Of a stretch of DNA of 49,751 bases, positions 42,353 to 49,751 are shown in pieces. Positions within the stretch are counted from its first letter, which is position 1, and each line of letters starts with the position of its first letter. Both the position numbers and the translations under genes were made by a program. The notes under the pieces are model-generated. The model saw nothing but the letters and a program-made list of their open reading frames with translations, ran no database searches and was not told the origin of the DNA. Source of the stretch: Clostridiales bacterium (GTDB lineage Bacteria > Bacillota > Clostridia > Christensenellales > JAISNN01); NCBI GenBank assembly GCA_031276195.1, contig JAISNN010000015.1, positions 1 to 49,751 of the forward strand, given 5' to 3'.

Positions 42353-42508
42353 ATTCCCCTCCGTGTGAGGGGTAGGGGCGGGGCGGCCGATTTGGAAAAG
42401 TTATAAGATTGAAAAGTAAATATTTGGATACACAAAAAATTACTTTTTGGTTTATATTAAGAATTCCATAATGCCGCCCCACCCCTACACCCCTCCCACG
42501 GAGGGGAA
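42353..42508. repeat. GC-rich hairpin repeats, one inverted and one direct
   Basis: An inverted, slightly degenerate copy (ATTCCCCTCCGTGTGAGGGG...) is at 42353-42388 and a complete direct copy is at 42475-42508. They lie directly downstream of the large lipoprotein gene. Confidence 0.88.
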
Positions 42509-42529
42509 TTTTCGTTATAGCCGCTTTTT

Positions 42530-42880
42530 GTCGGAACGGAAATTTTTATTTTTTGCAAACGCTTTTTTAATTATTGAAATTTTTATTTTTTGCAAACGTT
42601 TTTTTAATTATTGAAATTTTTATTTTTTGCAAATGTTTTTTTAATTACTGAAATTTTTATTTTTTACAAATGTTTTTTAATTACCGAAATTTTTATTTTT
42701 TGCAAATGTTTTTTAATTACCGAAATTTTTATTTTTTGCAAACGTTTTTTTAATTACCGAAATTTTTATTTTTTGCAAATGTTTTTTTAATTATTGAAAT
42801 TTTTATTTTTTTGCAAATGTTTTTTTAATTACTGAAATTTTTATTTTTTGCAAACGCTTTTTAAATTTACCGAAAGTTTT
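42530..42880. repeat. Tandem array, nine copies of 37-38 bp
   Basis: Units GAAATTTTTATTTTTTGCAA + A(C/T)GTTTTTTTAATTA(C/T)(C/T) repeat nine times with small length changes in the T runs. Confidence 0.92.
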
Positions 42881-42890
42881 TGTAAAAGGG

Positions 42891-42935
42891 TGAGGGGGAA
42901 ATTTTTTATCAAAAAGTTTTCCCCCTCATTTTTTT
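42891..42935 (+). terminator. Intrinsic terminator after the lipoprotein operon
   Basis: TGAGGGGGAA (42891-42900) pairs with TTCCCCCTCA (42919-42928), extended by A/T pairs around ATC, and is followed by seven Ts. Confidence 0.88.
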
Positions 42936-42999
42936 ATCGGATCTCAAACAAAGAAGCAAAAAAAAAGCAAAAAAAAATTATTTTTTTAGTTAAAAATGT

Positions 43000-43028
43000 T
43001 TGACAATAGTTTTTTGATGTGATATTCT
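43000..43028 (+). promoter_or_regulatory. Promoter of the amt leader
   Basis: TTGACA (43000-43005), 17 bp, TATTCT (43023-43028) with TGTGA before the -10. It is about 490 bp upstream of the amt start. Confidence 0.75.
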
Positions 43029-43041
43029 ATACGTGCAAAGG

Positions 43042-43086
43042 CGCAAAGATATTCCGAAAGGAGATATTTTTGCGTCTTATTTTTTT
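43042..43086 (+). terminator. First terminator-like hairpin in the amt leader
   Basis: CGCAAAGATATTCC and GGAGATATTTTTGCG pair over about 13-14 bp around a GAAA tetraloop, followed after TCTTA by seven Ts. It starts only about 10 nt after the expected transcription start, so most transcripts could end here. Confidence 0.65.
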
Positions 43087-43119
43087 GTATAACGTCATAA
43101 AAAACGCCGCGAAGCGATA

Positions 43120-43410
43120 TATTAAGGCATACAAAAAAACGAAAAAAGATAAAGACAAAAACGCAAATTATAATATGCGTGCAAAACAAAAAGATAAAAC
43201 GGCATTCGCCAAAAAAAATGACGCGAACGCAAAAAACACCGAAACGCCACAAAAAAACAATTCAAAAAAAGATAAAGACAAAAACGCAAATTATAATACG
43301 CGTACAAAACAAAGGAAAACAAAAGCGGCGCGACAAAAAGACGCAAAAAAACAAAAAGACAAAAAACACCGAAACACACCCCAAAAAAACAATTCAAAAA
43401 AAACTAAAAA
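43120..43410. repeat. A-rich tandem repeat in the amt leader
   Basis: Two long units of about 122 bp (GATAAAGACAAAAACGCAAA + TTATAATATGCGTGCAAAAC... + CCACAAAAAAACAATTCAAA) plus a third partial one. A Lys/Asn-rich frame is open through the repeat but overlaps the amt start in another frame and has no ribosome site. Confidence 0.8.
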
Positions 43411-43426
43411 AATCGGGATAAAACAC

Positions 43427-43468
43427 AACGGCGTGTATCCTTCCATTAGGGATACTTGCCGTTTTTTT
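43427..43468 (+). terminator. Second terminator-like hairpin in the amt leader
   Basis: AACGGC (43427-43432) and GCCGTT (43458-43463) enclose GTATCC...GGATAC, and seven Ts follow. It ends 52 bp before the amt start with no promoter in between, which points to attenuation or antitermination control. Confidence 0.7.
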
Positions 43469-43520
43469 ATACACAAAAACCTTATAACTAAATTAAAAAA
43501 CATTTTGGAGGGAAATTTTA

Positions 43521-45257
43521 ATGGAAGAAAACATCTTTTCATCAATCGACACCCTATGGGTGTTATTCGCGGCGGCTCTCGTCTTTTTTATGCAGGCGGG
43601 CTTCGCGATGGTCGAGACGGGCTTTACGCGCGCCAAGAATGCCGGCAACATCATAATGAAAAATATGATTGACTTGTCGATCGGAACGGTTGCGTTTTGG
43701 ATTGTCGGTTTCGGCTTTATGTTCGGAGGGGCGAACGCTTTTATCGGCGGCTTTGACTTTTTCGCGCTCGACTATATCGGCGGCGCGGAGGGCGGCTATC
43801 ATCCTTTGGCGTTCATAATTTTCCAAACGGTTTTCTGCGCGACGGCCGCGACGATCGTTTCGGGGGCTATGGCGGAGAGGACGAAATTCTCGGCGTACCT
43901 AATCTACAGTTTCTTTATCAGCCTTATCGTCTATCCCGTTTCGGGACACTGGATCTGGGGCGGCGGCTGGCTCAGCACACTCGGCGTCGGTTTCCACGAC
44001 TTCGCGGGTTCGACGGTCGTTCATATGGTCGGCGGTATCTCGGCTCTCATCGGCGCGAAATTCTTAGGTCCGCGTATCGGAAAGTATGAAAAGACAAAAG
44101 ACGGCAAACCCGGCAAACCCCGCGCCATACCCGGTCACAGCATAACCTTGGGCGCGCTCGGCGTATTTATTCTTTGGTTCGGCTGGTTCGGTTTCAACGG
44201 CGGGTCGACGACCGCTCTCTCGGAGGACGGCGTGATGTTCCTTGCGAGCAACGCTTTCGTAACGACGAATATGGCGGCGGCGACGGGTTCGCTGGCGACT
44301 CTCTTCCTCACATGGATAAAATATAAAAAGCCCGACGTTTCGATGACCTTGAACGGCGCGCTTGCCGGTCTTGTCGCAATTACGGCGGGAGCGGACGTTC
44401 TCGATCCTTGGGCGGCCGCGCTGGTCGGCTTGATGGCGGGTATACTTATCGTCTACGGCGTCGAATTCGTCGACAAAAAACTCAAAATCGACGATCCCGT
44501 CGGAGCGATCGGAGTTCACGGAATCTGCGGCGCGTTCGGAACGCTCTGCGTCGGATTGTTTTCGAGAGACACGGGACTTTTCTACGGCTTCGGTCTTGAA
44601 TCGTTCGGAATTCAATTACTCGGCGTTATAGCCGTCGCGGCGTGGGTTACGGTTACTATCGGTCTTCTCTTCTTCGTTATGAAAAAGACGATTGGAATCC
44701 GCGTTTCGCCCGAACACGAACTCATCGGTCTCGATATCTCCGAACACGGTCTTGCCACCGGCTACGCGGGCTTTATGATGGTTCCCGACGTCGGAACGGC
44801 GGTTTCAAGTGAAATCAGCCTCGACGAAGCCGAAAAGAAATACGCGGAATCTCTCGAACCCAAGCCGGAAGGCGTAACGGTCATCGACAGTTCCACCAAA
44901 AAGGCAAAAATGACAAAAGTCGTGATCTTGGCGGCGCACAACAAATTTGAACCGCTCAAAATCGCTATGGACAAACTCGGCATCACGGGTATGACGGTTA
45001 CGAACGTTATGGGCTGCGGAATTCAACGCGGCGGCAGAGAGTTTTATAGAGGCGTAGCGATGGAAAGCACGCTGCTGCCGAAAATCAAAGTCGAAATCGT
45101 CGTTTCCAAAATTCCGCCGAAAAAGGTTATCGAAGCCGCGAAAGCCGCTCTCTATACGGGCGGAATAGGCGACGGAAAAATCTTTGTCTACGACGTCGAA
45201 AACGTCGTGAGAATCAGAACGGGCGAGGAAGGCTATGACGCTTTGCAAGACGAATAA
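43521..45257 (+). CDS. amt: Ammonium transporter fused to a C-terminal PII signalling domain
   Basis: Residues 1-410 are an Amt channel with eleven membrane helices and the family signature, including DFAGSTVVHMVGGISALIGA and the pore histidine segments (VIDP-type GVHGICGAFGT). Residues 464-578 form a PII (GlnB/GlnK) domain: the T-loop Tyr in GGREFYRG (about 509), LPKIKVEIVV and the C-terminal GDGKIFVYDVENVVRIRTGE. In bacteria PII normally comes as a separate protein that plugs Amt when nitrogen is plentiful. The fusion puts sensor and channel in one chain. GGAGG at 43506-43510 sets the start. The leader has two terminator-like hairpins. Confidence 0.95.
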   Translation: MEENIFSSIDTLWVLFAAALVFFMQAGFAMVETGFTRAKNAGNIIMKNMIDLSIGTVAFWIVGFGFMFGGANAFIGGFDFFALDYIGGAEGGYHPLAFIIFQTVFCATAATIVSGAMAERTKFSAYLIYSFFISLIVYPVSGHWIWGGGWLSTLGVGFHDFAGSTVVHMVGGISALIGAKFLGPRIGKYEKTKDGKPGKPRAIPGHSITLGALGVFILWFGWFGFNGGSTTALSEDGVMFLASNAFVTTNMAAATGSLATLFLTWIKYKKPDVSMTLNGALAGLVAITAGADVLDPWAAALVGLMAGILIVYGVEFVDKKLKIDDPVGAIGVHGICGAFGTLCVGLFSRDTGLFYGFGLESFGIQLLGVIAVAAWVTVTIGLLFFVMKKTIGIRVSPEHELIGLDISEHGLATGYAGFMMVPDVGTAVSSEISLDEAEKKYAESLEPKPEGVTVIDSSTKKAKMTKVVILAAHNKFEPLKIAMDKLGITGMTVTNVMGCGIQRGGREFYRGVAMESTLLPKIKVEIVVSKIPPKKVIEAAKAALYTGGIGDGKIFVYDVENVVRIRTGEEGYDALQDE

Positions 45258-45290
45258 AAAACACGGCAATTAATTAAATAAAAAATTTTT

Positions 45291-45325
45291 AAAAAACCTT
45301 ATTCAATTTTGAATAGGGTTTTTTA
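45291..45325 (+). terminator. Intrinsic terminator after amt
   Basis: AAAAAACCTTATTC pairs with GAATAGGGTTTTTT around AATTTT, with the T run forming the 3' arm and tail. Confidence 0.88.
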
Positions 45326-45348
45326 ACGTATTTCGTTAATTGCCGAAA

Positions 45349-45583
45349 ATTCTCCTCCGCGGGAGGGGTGTAGGGGTGGGGCGGCGTTTGCGAAAATTCC
45401 CCTAAGTTATGAAAGAATGCAAACATCTAAAAATTTTGAAAATAAAAGATTATTTTGCATAAAAACCGCGGTATAGTACCGCGAAAAACTTTGTTTCAAA
45501 ATTCCCCTCCGCGGGAGGGGTGTAGGGGTGGGGCGGCTTTATGAATAAATCCCCTCCGTATGAGTAGTATGGCTTGGGGCGGC
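45349..45583 (-). repeat. Three inverted GC-rich hairpin repeats
   Basis: Copies on the minus strand at 45349-45383, 45501-45537 and a degraded one at 45548-45583. The core here is CCCCTCCGCGGGAGGGG. To the right of 42 kb the family lies mostly inverted relative to the left part of the window. Confidence 0.88.
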
Positions 45584-45681
45584 ATTTTAATTTCTTTAAA
45601 ATACGTTGCAAAATCTCAAAAAAACCTTTATAATATATACGGATCACAAAAAGATTTTTAGTAAATCCAGGGAGGCGCGAA

Positions 45682-46446
45682 ATGAAAGATACCACAAAAC
45701 GCGATATTTTAAAAACGAACGAAACTCAAAAATGCAATACCTCAAACACGAACGATATTCAAAAATGCGATACCTCAAACACGAACGAAACTCAAAAATG
45801 CGATACCTCAAACACAAACGAAACTCAAAAATGCGAAAATTCAAAAATAAGCGGCATTTTTAAATGCGGCGCGCCGAAAACGAACGAAACACTCGAAACT
45901 ATCGCGAAAAGATATTCCTGCCGCGCTTTCTATCCCGATAGGTCGGTAGCGGATTGCGATTTGGCGGCGATCGCCGCGGCGGGTTTGCGCGCTCCGAGCG
46001 GAATGAACCGCCAAAATTGGCAGATTATTACCGTCAAAAATAAGGAATTGATAGCGGAAATGGAAGCGGAAGGAATGCGCGTTTTGTCCGGATTTGAGGA
46101 CAAATCCGTCTATAACCGCATTGCGGCGCGCGGAGGACGGCTCTTTTACGGCGCGCCTTGCTTGATTATGCTGTCCGTCAAAGAGGCGTTCCCGAATGGC
46201 GCGGAAATGATCGACCTCGGTATAGCCGCCCAAAATATCGCTTTGGCGGCGGCGTCTTTGGGGATCGCAAACTGCCATTGCGGACTCGCGGCGTTCTGTT
46301 TTGCGGGGAGCAAGAGGGAAGAATTTAAAAGAAAATTAAAATTTCAAGAGGGCTATGAATGCGGACTCGCGGTCTTGCTGGGCTACGCGAAAGAACAATC
46401 CGCACCACACGCGATAGACTGCAATAAGGCCGTCGTGATAGAGTAA
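45682..46446 (+). CDS. Nitroreductase-family protein with N-terminal 11-residue repeats
   Basis: Residues about 70-254 form a flavin (FMN) nitroreductase fold: the start LETIAKRYSCRAFYPDR, the conserved APSGMNRQNWQIITV, and the C-terminal DLGIAAQNIALAAASLGIANCHCG. Substrate is unknown; such proteins reduce nitro or quinone compounds with NAD(P)H. Residues about 14-52 are four copies of an 11-residue unit, TNETQKCDTSN, each with a Cys. GGAGG at 45671-45675 places the start before the repeats, so they are translated. The family has no such region. Confidence 0.88.
   Translation: MKDTTKRDILKTNETQKCNTSNTNDIQKCDTSNTNETQKCDTSNTNETQKCENSKISGIFKCGAPKTNETLETIAKRYSCRAFYPDRSVADCDLAAIAAAGLRAPSGMNRQNWQIITVKNKELIAEMEAEGMRVLSGFEDKSVYNRIAARGGRLFYGAPCLIMLSVKEAFPNGAEMIDLGIAAQNIALAAASLGIANCHCGLAAFCFAGSKREEFKRKLKFQEGYECGLAVLLGYAKEQSAPHAIDCNKAVVIE
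45721..45845 (+). repeat. In-frame 33-bp tandem repeat at the nitroreductase N-terminus
   Basis: TCAAAAATGC recurs at 45726, 45759, 45792 and 45825, exactly 33 bp apart (11 codons). Units are nearly identical at DNA level, indicating recent expansion. Confidence 0.95.
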
Positions 46447-46735
46447 GCGGTTAGCGGTTAGTAGTATTAGCGATCGGCGGTAGCGATCGGTGGTCGGTAG
46501 TATGATCGGTCGGCGGAGTATGATCGGTTAGCGGTTAGTAGTATGATCGGTCGGCGGTTAGTAGTATTATCGATCGGCGGTCGGTAGTATTATCGGTTAG
46601 CGGTTAGTAGTATGATCGGTCGGCGGTGGTAGTATGATCGGTCGGCGGTAGCAGTATTAGCGATCGGCGGTCGGTAGTCAGTGAATGTGATAATTATTGA
46701 TTAGCGGTTAGTGCGGTATAAATCGTTTATTAGCG
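46447..46735. repeat. GGTTAGCGG / GATCGGTCGGCGG short-motif repeat
   Basis: Units of GATCGG(T/C)CGGCGGTTAGTA and GTAGTATTAGCGATCGGCGG, 25-40 bp long, repeat from the nitroreductase stop codon onward. The family also follows der (1772) and lies inverted at 34136. Confidence 0.85.
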
Positions 46736-46747
46736 GCGGACGCTAAA

Positions 46748-46784
46748 CAAAAAGCCGGATAACGTTTCGTTACGCGGCTTTTTT
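46748..46784. terminator. Bidirectional terminator between nitroreductase and tRNA-Arg
   Basis: AAAAAGCCG..TAACG-TTT-CGTTA..CGGCTTTTTT is a stem flanked by A and T runs, so it can stop the plus-strand nitroreductase message and the minus-strand tRNA-Arg transcript. Confidence 0.8.
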
Positions 46785-46860
46785 GGCGTTCGTGATTGGA
46801 GTCGAACCAACGGCAGACCGCTTAGGAGGCGGTTCCTCTATCCAACTGAGGTACACGAAC
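46784..46860 (-). tRNA. tRNA-Arg (anticodon CCT)
   Basis: On the minus strand the acceptor stem GTTCGTG/CACGAAC, D arm CCTC-AGTTGGATA-GAGG, anticodon stem ACCGC/GCGGT with loop CTCCTAA, and T arm GTTGG-TTCGACT-CCAAT form a complete cloverleaf. The anticodon is CCT, reading AGG. The 3' CCA is encoded (discriminator G). Confidence 0.95.
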
Positions 46861-46945
46861 AAAAATAAGCAAATAAAAATAAAAAGTTTTTATATTTCTA
46901 AAAATGTGTGATAAAGCGGTAGTTACCGTAAATTCTATTCCTTAA

Positions 46946-46983
46946 ATTCCCCTCCGGGTGAGGGGATCAAAGGTGTGTGGCGA
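46946..46983 (-). repeat. GC-rich hairpin repeat, inverted degenerate copy
   Basis: ATTCCCCTCCGGGTGAGGGG and GATCAAAGGTGTGTGGCG between the two tRNA genes. The spacing between the tRNAs (about 207 bp) holds nothing else recognisable. Confidence 0.75.
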
Positions 46984-47067
46984 CCGTAAATAAAAATAGG
47001 ACGCATAAAGCGGCGCATTACAAAATTTTTCACTTATTGTTTTCGGAAAAACCGAAAAAAAAAATTA

Positions 47068-47142
47068 TGGAGCGGGAGACGGGATTCGAACCCGCAACTT
47101 TTGCCTTGGGAAGGCAACGCTCTACCGTTGAACTACTCCCGC
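47068..47142 (-). tRNA. tRNA-Gly (anticodon CCC)
   Basis: On the minus strand the acceptor stem GCGGGAG/CTCCCGC, D arm with TTCAACGGTAGAGC, anticodon stem TTGCC/GGCAA with loop TTCCCAA, and T arm GCGGG-TTCGAAT-CCCGT are complete. The anticodon is CCC, reading GGG. The discriminator U and 3' CCA are encoded. Confidence 0.95.
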
Positions 47143-47165
47143 GAATCTTTTTTCGCGACGCGATT

Positions 47166-47194
47166 ATGATACAACAAAAAAGGCTTTAAGTCAA
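47166..47194 (-). promoter_or_regulatory. Promoter of tRNA-Gly
   Basis: On the minus strand TTGACT (47189-47194), 17 bp, TATCAT (47166-47171), about 24 bp before the mature tRNA 5' end. Confidence 0.75.
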
Positions 47195-47263
47195 GCGAGT
47201 GAAAGGGAAAAATGAAAATTTATGCAAATATTCTAAATGTTTTAAAGGCTTCTCTAAAATCGG

Positions 47264-47513
47264 TTGCTCCACCCCCGAACCCCTCCAGCGAAGGAGAATG
47301 CTTATAAAATGCGCTTTACGTATAAAAAATACGCTTTATGTCAATAAGAATATGGCTTATAAAGCGTCGCGTTTTAACGATATTTTACTTATTATCCTTT
47401 AATTTCCATCCGTAGGAGAGGACAGAGGGGTGGGGCGAAACGTTTCCTTTGATATCCGCCCTTTTATGTCAATGACGATAGGAAGCGAAAGCGACGCATT
47501 CTAAAAAAGACAT
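47264..47513. repeat. Degenerate GC hairpin and minus-strand composite element
   Basis: A degraded direct copy (GCTCCACCCCCGAACCCCTCC) is at 47264-47299. On the minus strand 47513-47402 gives AGAATGCGTCG..., CTATCGTCATTGAC, AAACGTTTCGCCCCACCCC and a degraded hairpin, the same order as 2871-2975. No gene lies in 47195-47576. Confidence 0.7.
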
Positions 47514-47576
47514 ACAAGCAACGCATTTTAACTGTATGCTATTTTTGCTTAATCTTCAATGTAATTTTTTAATTTT

Positions 47577-48614
47577 CTATCTTGTTATCGTAACTTTTTT
47601 TAAGTTTCTCGGGCTGTCGGGATTGATTCCCAAGCGGACGGACATATGTTCGGCGAACATTTGAAGCGCCATAGCGTACACGAGATTCGCGTCCCAGCGC
47701 GTCGTCGGCGGCATCAAAATTTTCGTATCCGAGATATTCAGGACGTCTTTAATATCGGAAAAAGCGATAATTTTCGCGCCCAAAAGGTTCAATCTCGTCG
47801 CGATATTGATAAAATCGTTTCTGCATTCGCCGTTCGGCGCGATCAAAATCACGCTTGTATTTTCGTCGACCAAGGCGAGCGGTCCGTGTACGAATTCGAC
47901 CGCGCTGTATGAGATCGTGAATTTATAGCAGCATTCTTTGAGTTTCAGGGCGGCTTCGTCCGCGAGTCCCATAGTCAGTCCGCGGCTCAAAACTATAAAA
48001 TGCGGATAATCTTTCGCGGACTTTGCCGCGTCGTCGATTTTCGGGGAGAGGGTTTTTACGGCGGCGAGTTTTTCGCCGGCATGCTCCAAATCCTTTAAGA
48101 TCGAGTCGTTTCCGGAGACTTCGCCCACTATCATATCGAGGACGCACACTTGCGCCGCGAAAGTTTTCGTTGCGGCGACGCTTTTTTCTTCGCCGGCGGC
48201 GAGGTAGAGGAGGAAGTCGCTTTGTTTTGCGAGGAGGGAGTCTTTATTATTCGTAATTCCGACGATTTTGCAGCCTTTCGACTTTGCGTCTTTCACGACT
48301 TCGAGCGTATCGGTACTCGCGCCGCTCTGTGAAATCGCAAAAAGGATGCCGTTAGTGTAGTTCAGTCCGCCCTTATAGACGGTGGTGAGAGAGGGGGTAT
48401 AGGTCAAGACGGGGATACCCGTGGAGAGTTCCATCGCGTATTTAAAGCATATTGTGGCGTTGTAACTTGTTCCGCGCGCCATCGTAACGATTTGCGAAAT
48501 TTTTCCGCTTTTTAAAATCGCGGCGATTTCTTTGACGGTTCTGCGGTTTTGCGCTATGCAAGCGGTTAGAACCTCGGGTTGACTGAGCAGTTCTTTGAGC
48601 ATAATTGACGACAT
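47577..48614 (-). CDS. SIS-domain aminosugar-phosphate enzyme (GlmS isomerase/NagB-II/AgaS type)
   Basis: The 345-residue protein has two SIS domains (about 35-170 and 200-330) like the isomerase half of GlmS. Landmarks are ARGTSYNA, ISQSGASTDTL, EEKSVAATKTF, EFVHGPLALVDE and the C-terminal PDSPRNLKKVTITR. It lacks the glutaminase domain, so it is probably a glucosamine-6-phosphate deaminase or a related sugar-phosphate isomerase, but SIS family members are hard to separate by eye. AGAGG about eight bases upstream sets the ATG. It appears to be a single-gene unit between repeat arrays. Confidence 0.85.
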   Translation of the reverse strand: MSSIMLKELLSQPEVLTACIAQNRRTVKEIAAILKSGKISQIVTMARGTSYNATICFKYAMELSTGIPVLTYTPSLTTVYKGGLNYTNGILFAISQSGASTDTLEVVKDAKSKGCKIVGITNNKDSLLAKQSDFLLYLAAGEEKSVAATKTFAAQVCVLDMIVGEVSGNDSILKDLEHAGEKLAAVKTLSPKIDDAAKSAKDYPHFIVLSRGLTMGLADEAALKLKECCYKFTISYSAVEFVHGPLALVDENTSVILIAPNGECRNDFINIATRLNLLGAKIIAFSDIKDVLNISDTKILMPPTTRWDANLVYAMALQMFAEHMSVRLGINPDSPRNLKKVTITR

Positions 48615-48639
48615 AAAGATAACCTCTTTTAATTCGTTC

Positions 48640-49105
48640 TATATTACGTGATTTAAAATTATTTGCGTCGCGTGATGAACGGCTGACGTTTGTATTTTGA
48701 ATGATTTGTATTGCGTGATAGACGATCGGCGTTTGATATCTGAATGATTTGCATTGCGTGATATGCGATCGGCGTTTGTATTTTGAATGATTTTGAATTA
48801 AGTATTGCACGGTTTAAACGTTCCGCGTTTTCTAATCGCTATGTCAATATTACGAGATTTGAACAATTTATATTGTGTGATAAATAAAAGATATTATGTT
48901 ATTAAAATTGATTTGTATTGCGTGATAAACGATATACGTTATGCGTTTGAATGATTCGCGCTTTGTGATAAAGGATCGATATTGTATACTTGAATGATTC
49001 GCGCTGCGTGATAAAGGATTGATATTGTATACTTGAATGATTCGCGCTGCGTGATAAAGGGTCGATGTTATGCGCTTGAATGATTCGCGTTGCGTGACAG
49101 CGGTT
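48640..49105. repeat. Tandem array, about ten copies of 43-44 bp
   Basis: Units TGAATGATT(T/C)G(T/C)(A/G)(T/C)TGCGTGATA + AACGATCGGCGTTTGTATTT, with a diverged subgroup carrying GGATCGATATTGTATACT. The region 49106-49290 is AT-rich with no gene. Confidence 0.9.
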
Positions 49106-49290
49106 TTAAATCAAACGTACGTTTATTTAAAAGTTTAACCGCTATATATATGACGCGCAAAAGCCTTAAAAGTACCATAACGTTTTGAACGCCTTTTACT
49201 TTACTTAAATATTATAATAGAAAAACTTCCAAAAAGCAAATAATTTGGCATTTGTGAAAAAAATTTTTTTAGAACCCGCACATAAGACTT

Positions 49291-49751
49291 ATGCGCTATA
49301 ACCGTTATACAAACGAACGCAAATATAAACGGCATAACGAACGAATGATAAGGCAACGGAAGCGTCGAATCCGGGAGTTTGACGCCGATCGAACGCGAAA
49401 AAACGTCAAGGCGCAACGAATACAAATACAAACGGTACAACGAACGAATGATAAGGCAACGGAAGCGCATTGAAGCCGGGAGTTTGACGCCGATCGAACG
49501 CGAGAATGCGTCAAGGCGCAACGAATACAAATACAAACGGCATAACGAACGAATGATAAGGCAATGGAAGCGCGTTGAAGCCGGGAGGCGAAAGAACGCG
49601 AGGCGTATACGAAATGGCAGGAGCAGAACCGGCGGCGTAACGACGAGGCGAAGGAGTACAGAGATTTAAAAGCGAAACTCGGGGCGGATATGCCGTATAA
49701 GGGCGTGGGGAGTTTCAGACGCGCCGCAAGAGCAAAAACGCCGCAGTATCA
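49291..49751 (+). pseudogene. Decayed phage-like gene with 103/105-bp repeats, cut by the window edge
   Basis: Three copies of a unit containing ACGAATGATAAGGCAACGGA start at about 49341, 49444 and 49549. The spacings are 103 and 105 bp, so the reading frame changes between copies 1 and 2. One frame reads NEYKYKRHNERMIRQRKRIEAG twice. From about 49579 another frame is open to the edge and encodes a Lys/Arg/Glu-rich helix ending KLGADMPYKGVGSFRRAAR, preceded by a stop. The charged pattern ERMIRQ.KR...A resembles phage minor head or capsid proteins, but this is weak. No ribosome site is seen. Confidence 0.35.

Noticed and set aside
43019-43672. Lys/Asn-rich 217-residue protein
   Set aside because: Open only because of A-rich tandem repeats, overlaps the amt start in another frame, and has no ribosome site.

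Overview
The window looks like a chromosome segment of an uncultured Firmicute of the Clostridia, plausibly gut-associated. The reasons are the gene content (SpoIVB sporulation protease, the Firmicutes-type rplU-prp-rpmA block with a cleavable L27 extension, a methionine gamma-lyase-family gene, hydrogenase-associated DRTGG proteins, an Amt-PII fusion), strong Shine-Dalgarno sites, SigA promoters with TTGACA / TGnTATAAT elements, and TGA used as stop. No genus can be named from the sequence alone.

Layout, left to right. 0.4-5.5 kb: der, a small TIGR04086-type membrane protein with a duplicated remnant of its own 3' end, a probable structured small RNA on the minus strand, and spoIVB. 6-8.2 kb (minus): DUF47/PhoU-like protein and PiT phosphate transporter. 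8.5-11.6 kb: acpP, rplU-prp-rpmA and a CPBP protease. 11.8-14.6 kb: tyrosine recombinase (minus) diverging from the methionine gamma-lyase-family gene. 15-18 kb: lipoate ligase and dihydrolipoamide dehydrogenase. 18.3-22.7 kb: DRTGG, HATPase, [FeFe]-hydrogenase-like Fe-S protein, DRTGG and PHP phosphoesterase, a set usually found beside bifurcating hydrogenases, here without the hydrogenase subunits. 24-31 kb: uvrC, a HIT protein and two MgtE paralogues. 31.7-34 kb: a DUF4097 protein and a CBM9-like protein. 34.5-34.9 kb: a short ORF interrupted by a G12 tract. 35.6-42.3 kb: an unrecognised three-gene membrane/lipoprotein operon. 43.5-46.4 kb: Amt-PII and a nitroreductase. 46.8-48.6 kb (minus): tRNA-Arg, tRNA-Gly and a SIS-domain sugar-phosphate enzyme. 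Right edge: decayed phage-like coding sequence.

The most striking property is repeat DNA. Most gaps between genes hold a tandem array, many with a period near 42-44 bp. Two dispersed families run through the whole window: a 17-20 bp-arm palindrome built on TTTTGCATAGTATTCTA, and a GC-rich element ending CCCCTCCCACGGAGGGGAAT that is sometimes part of a composite of about 105 bp. The same duplication tendency enters genes: in-frame tandem repeats are present in SpoIVB, UvrC, the nitroreductase, the CBM9-like protein and probably Lpd. Gene 3' ends are copied into the following gap at several loci.

Best candidates for undescribed biology are the minus-strand RNA at about 3.4-3.53 kb with a perfect promoter and terminator, the roughly 190-residue repeat insert in UvrC, the G12-interrupted ORF, the palindrome and composite repeat families, and the three-gene operon at 35.6-42.3 kb. 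All functions given are inferred by eye from sequence.
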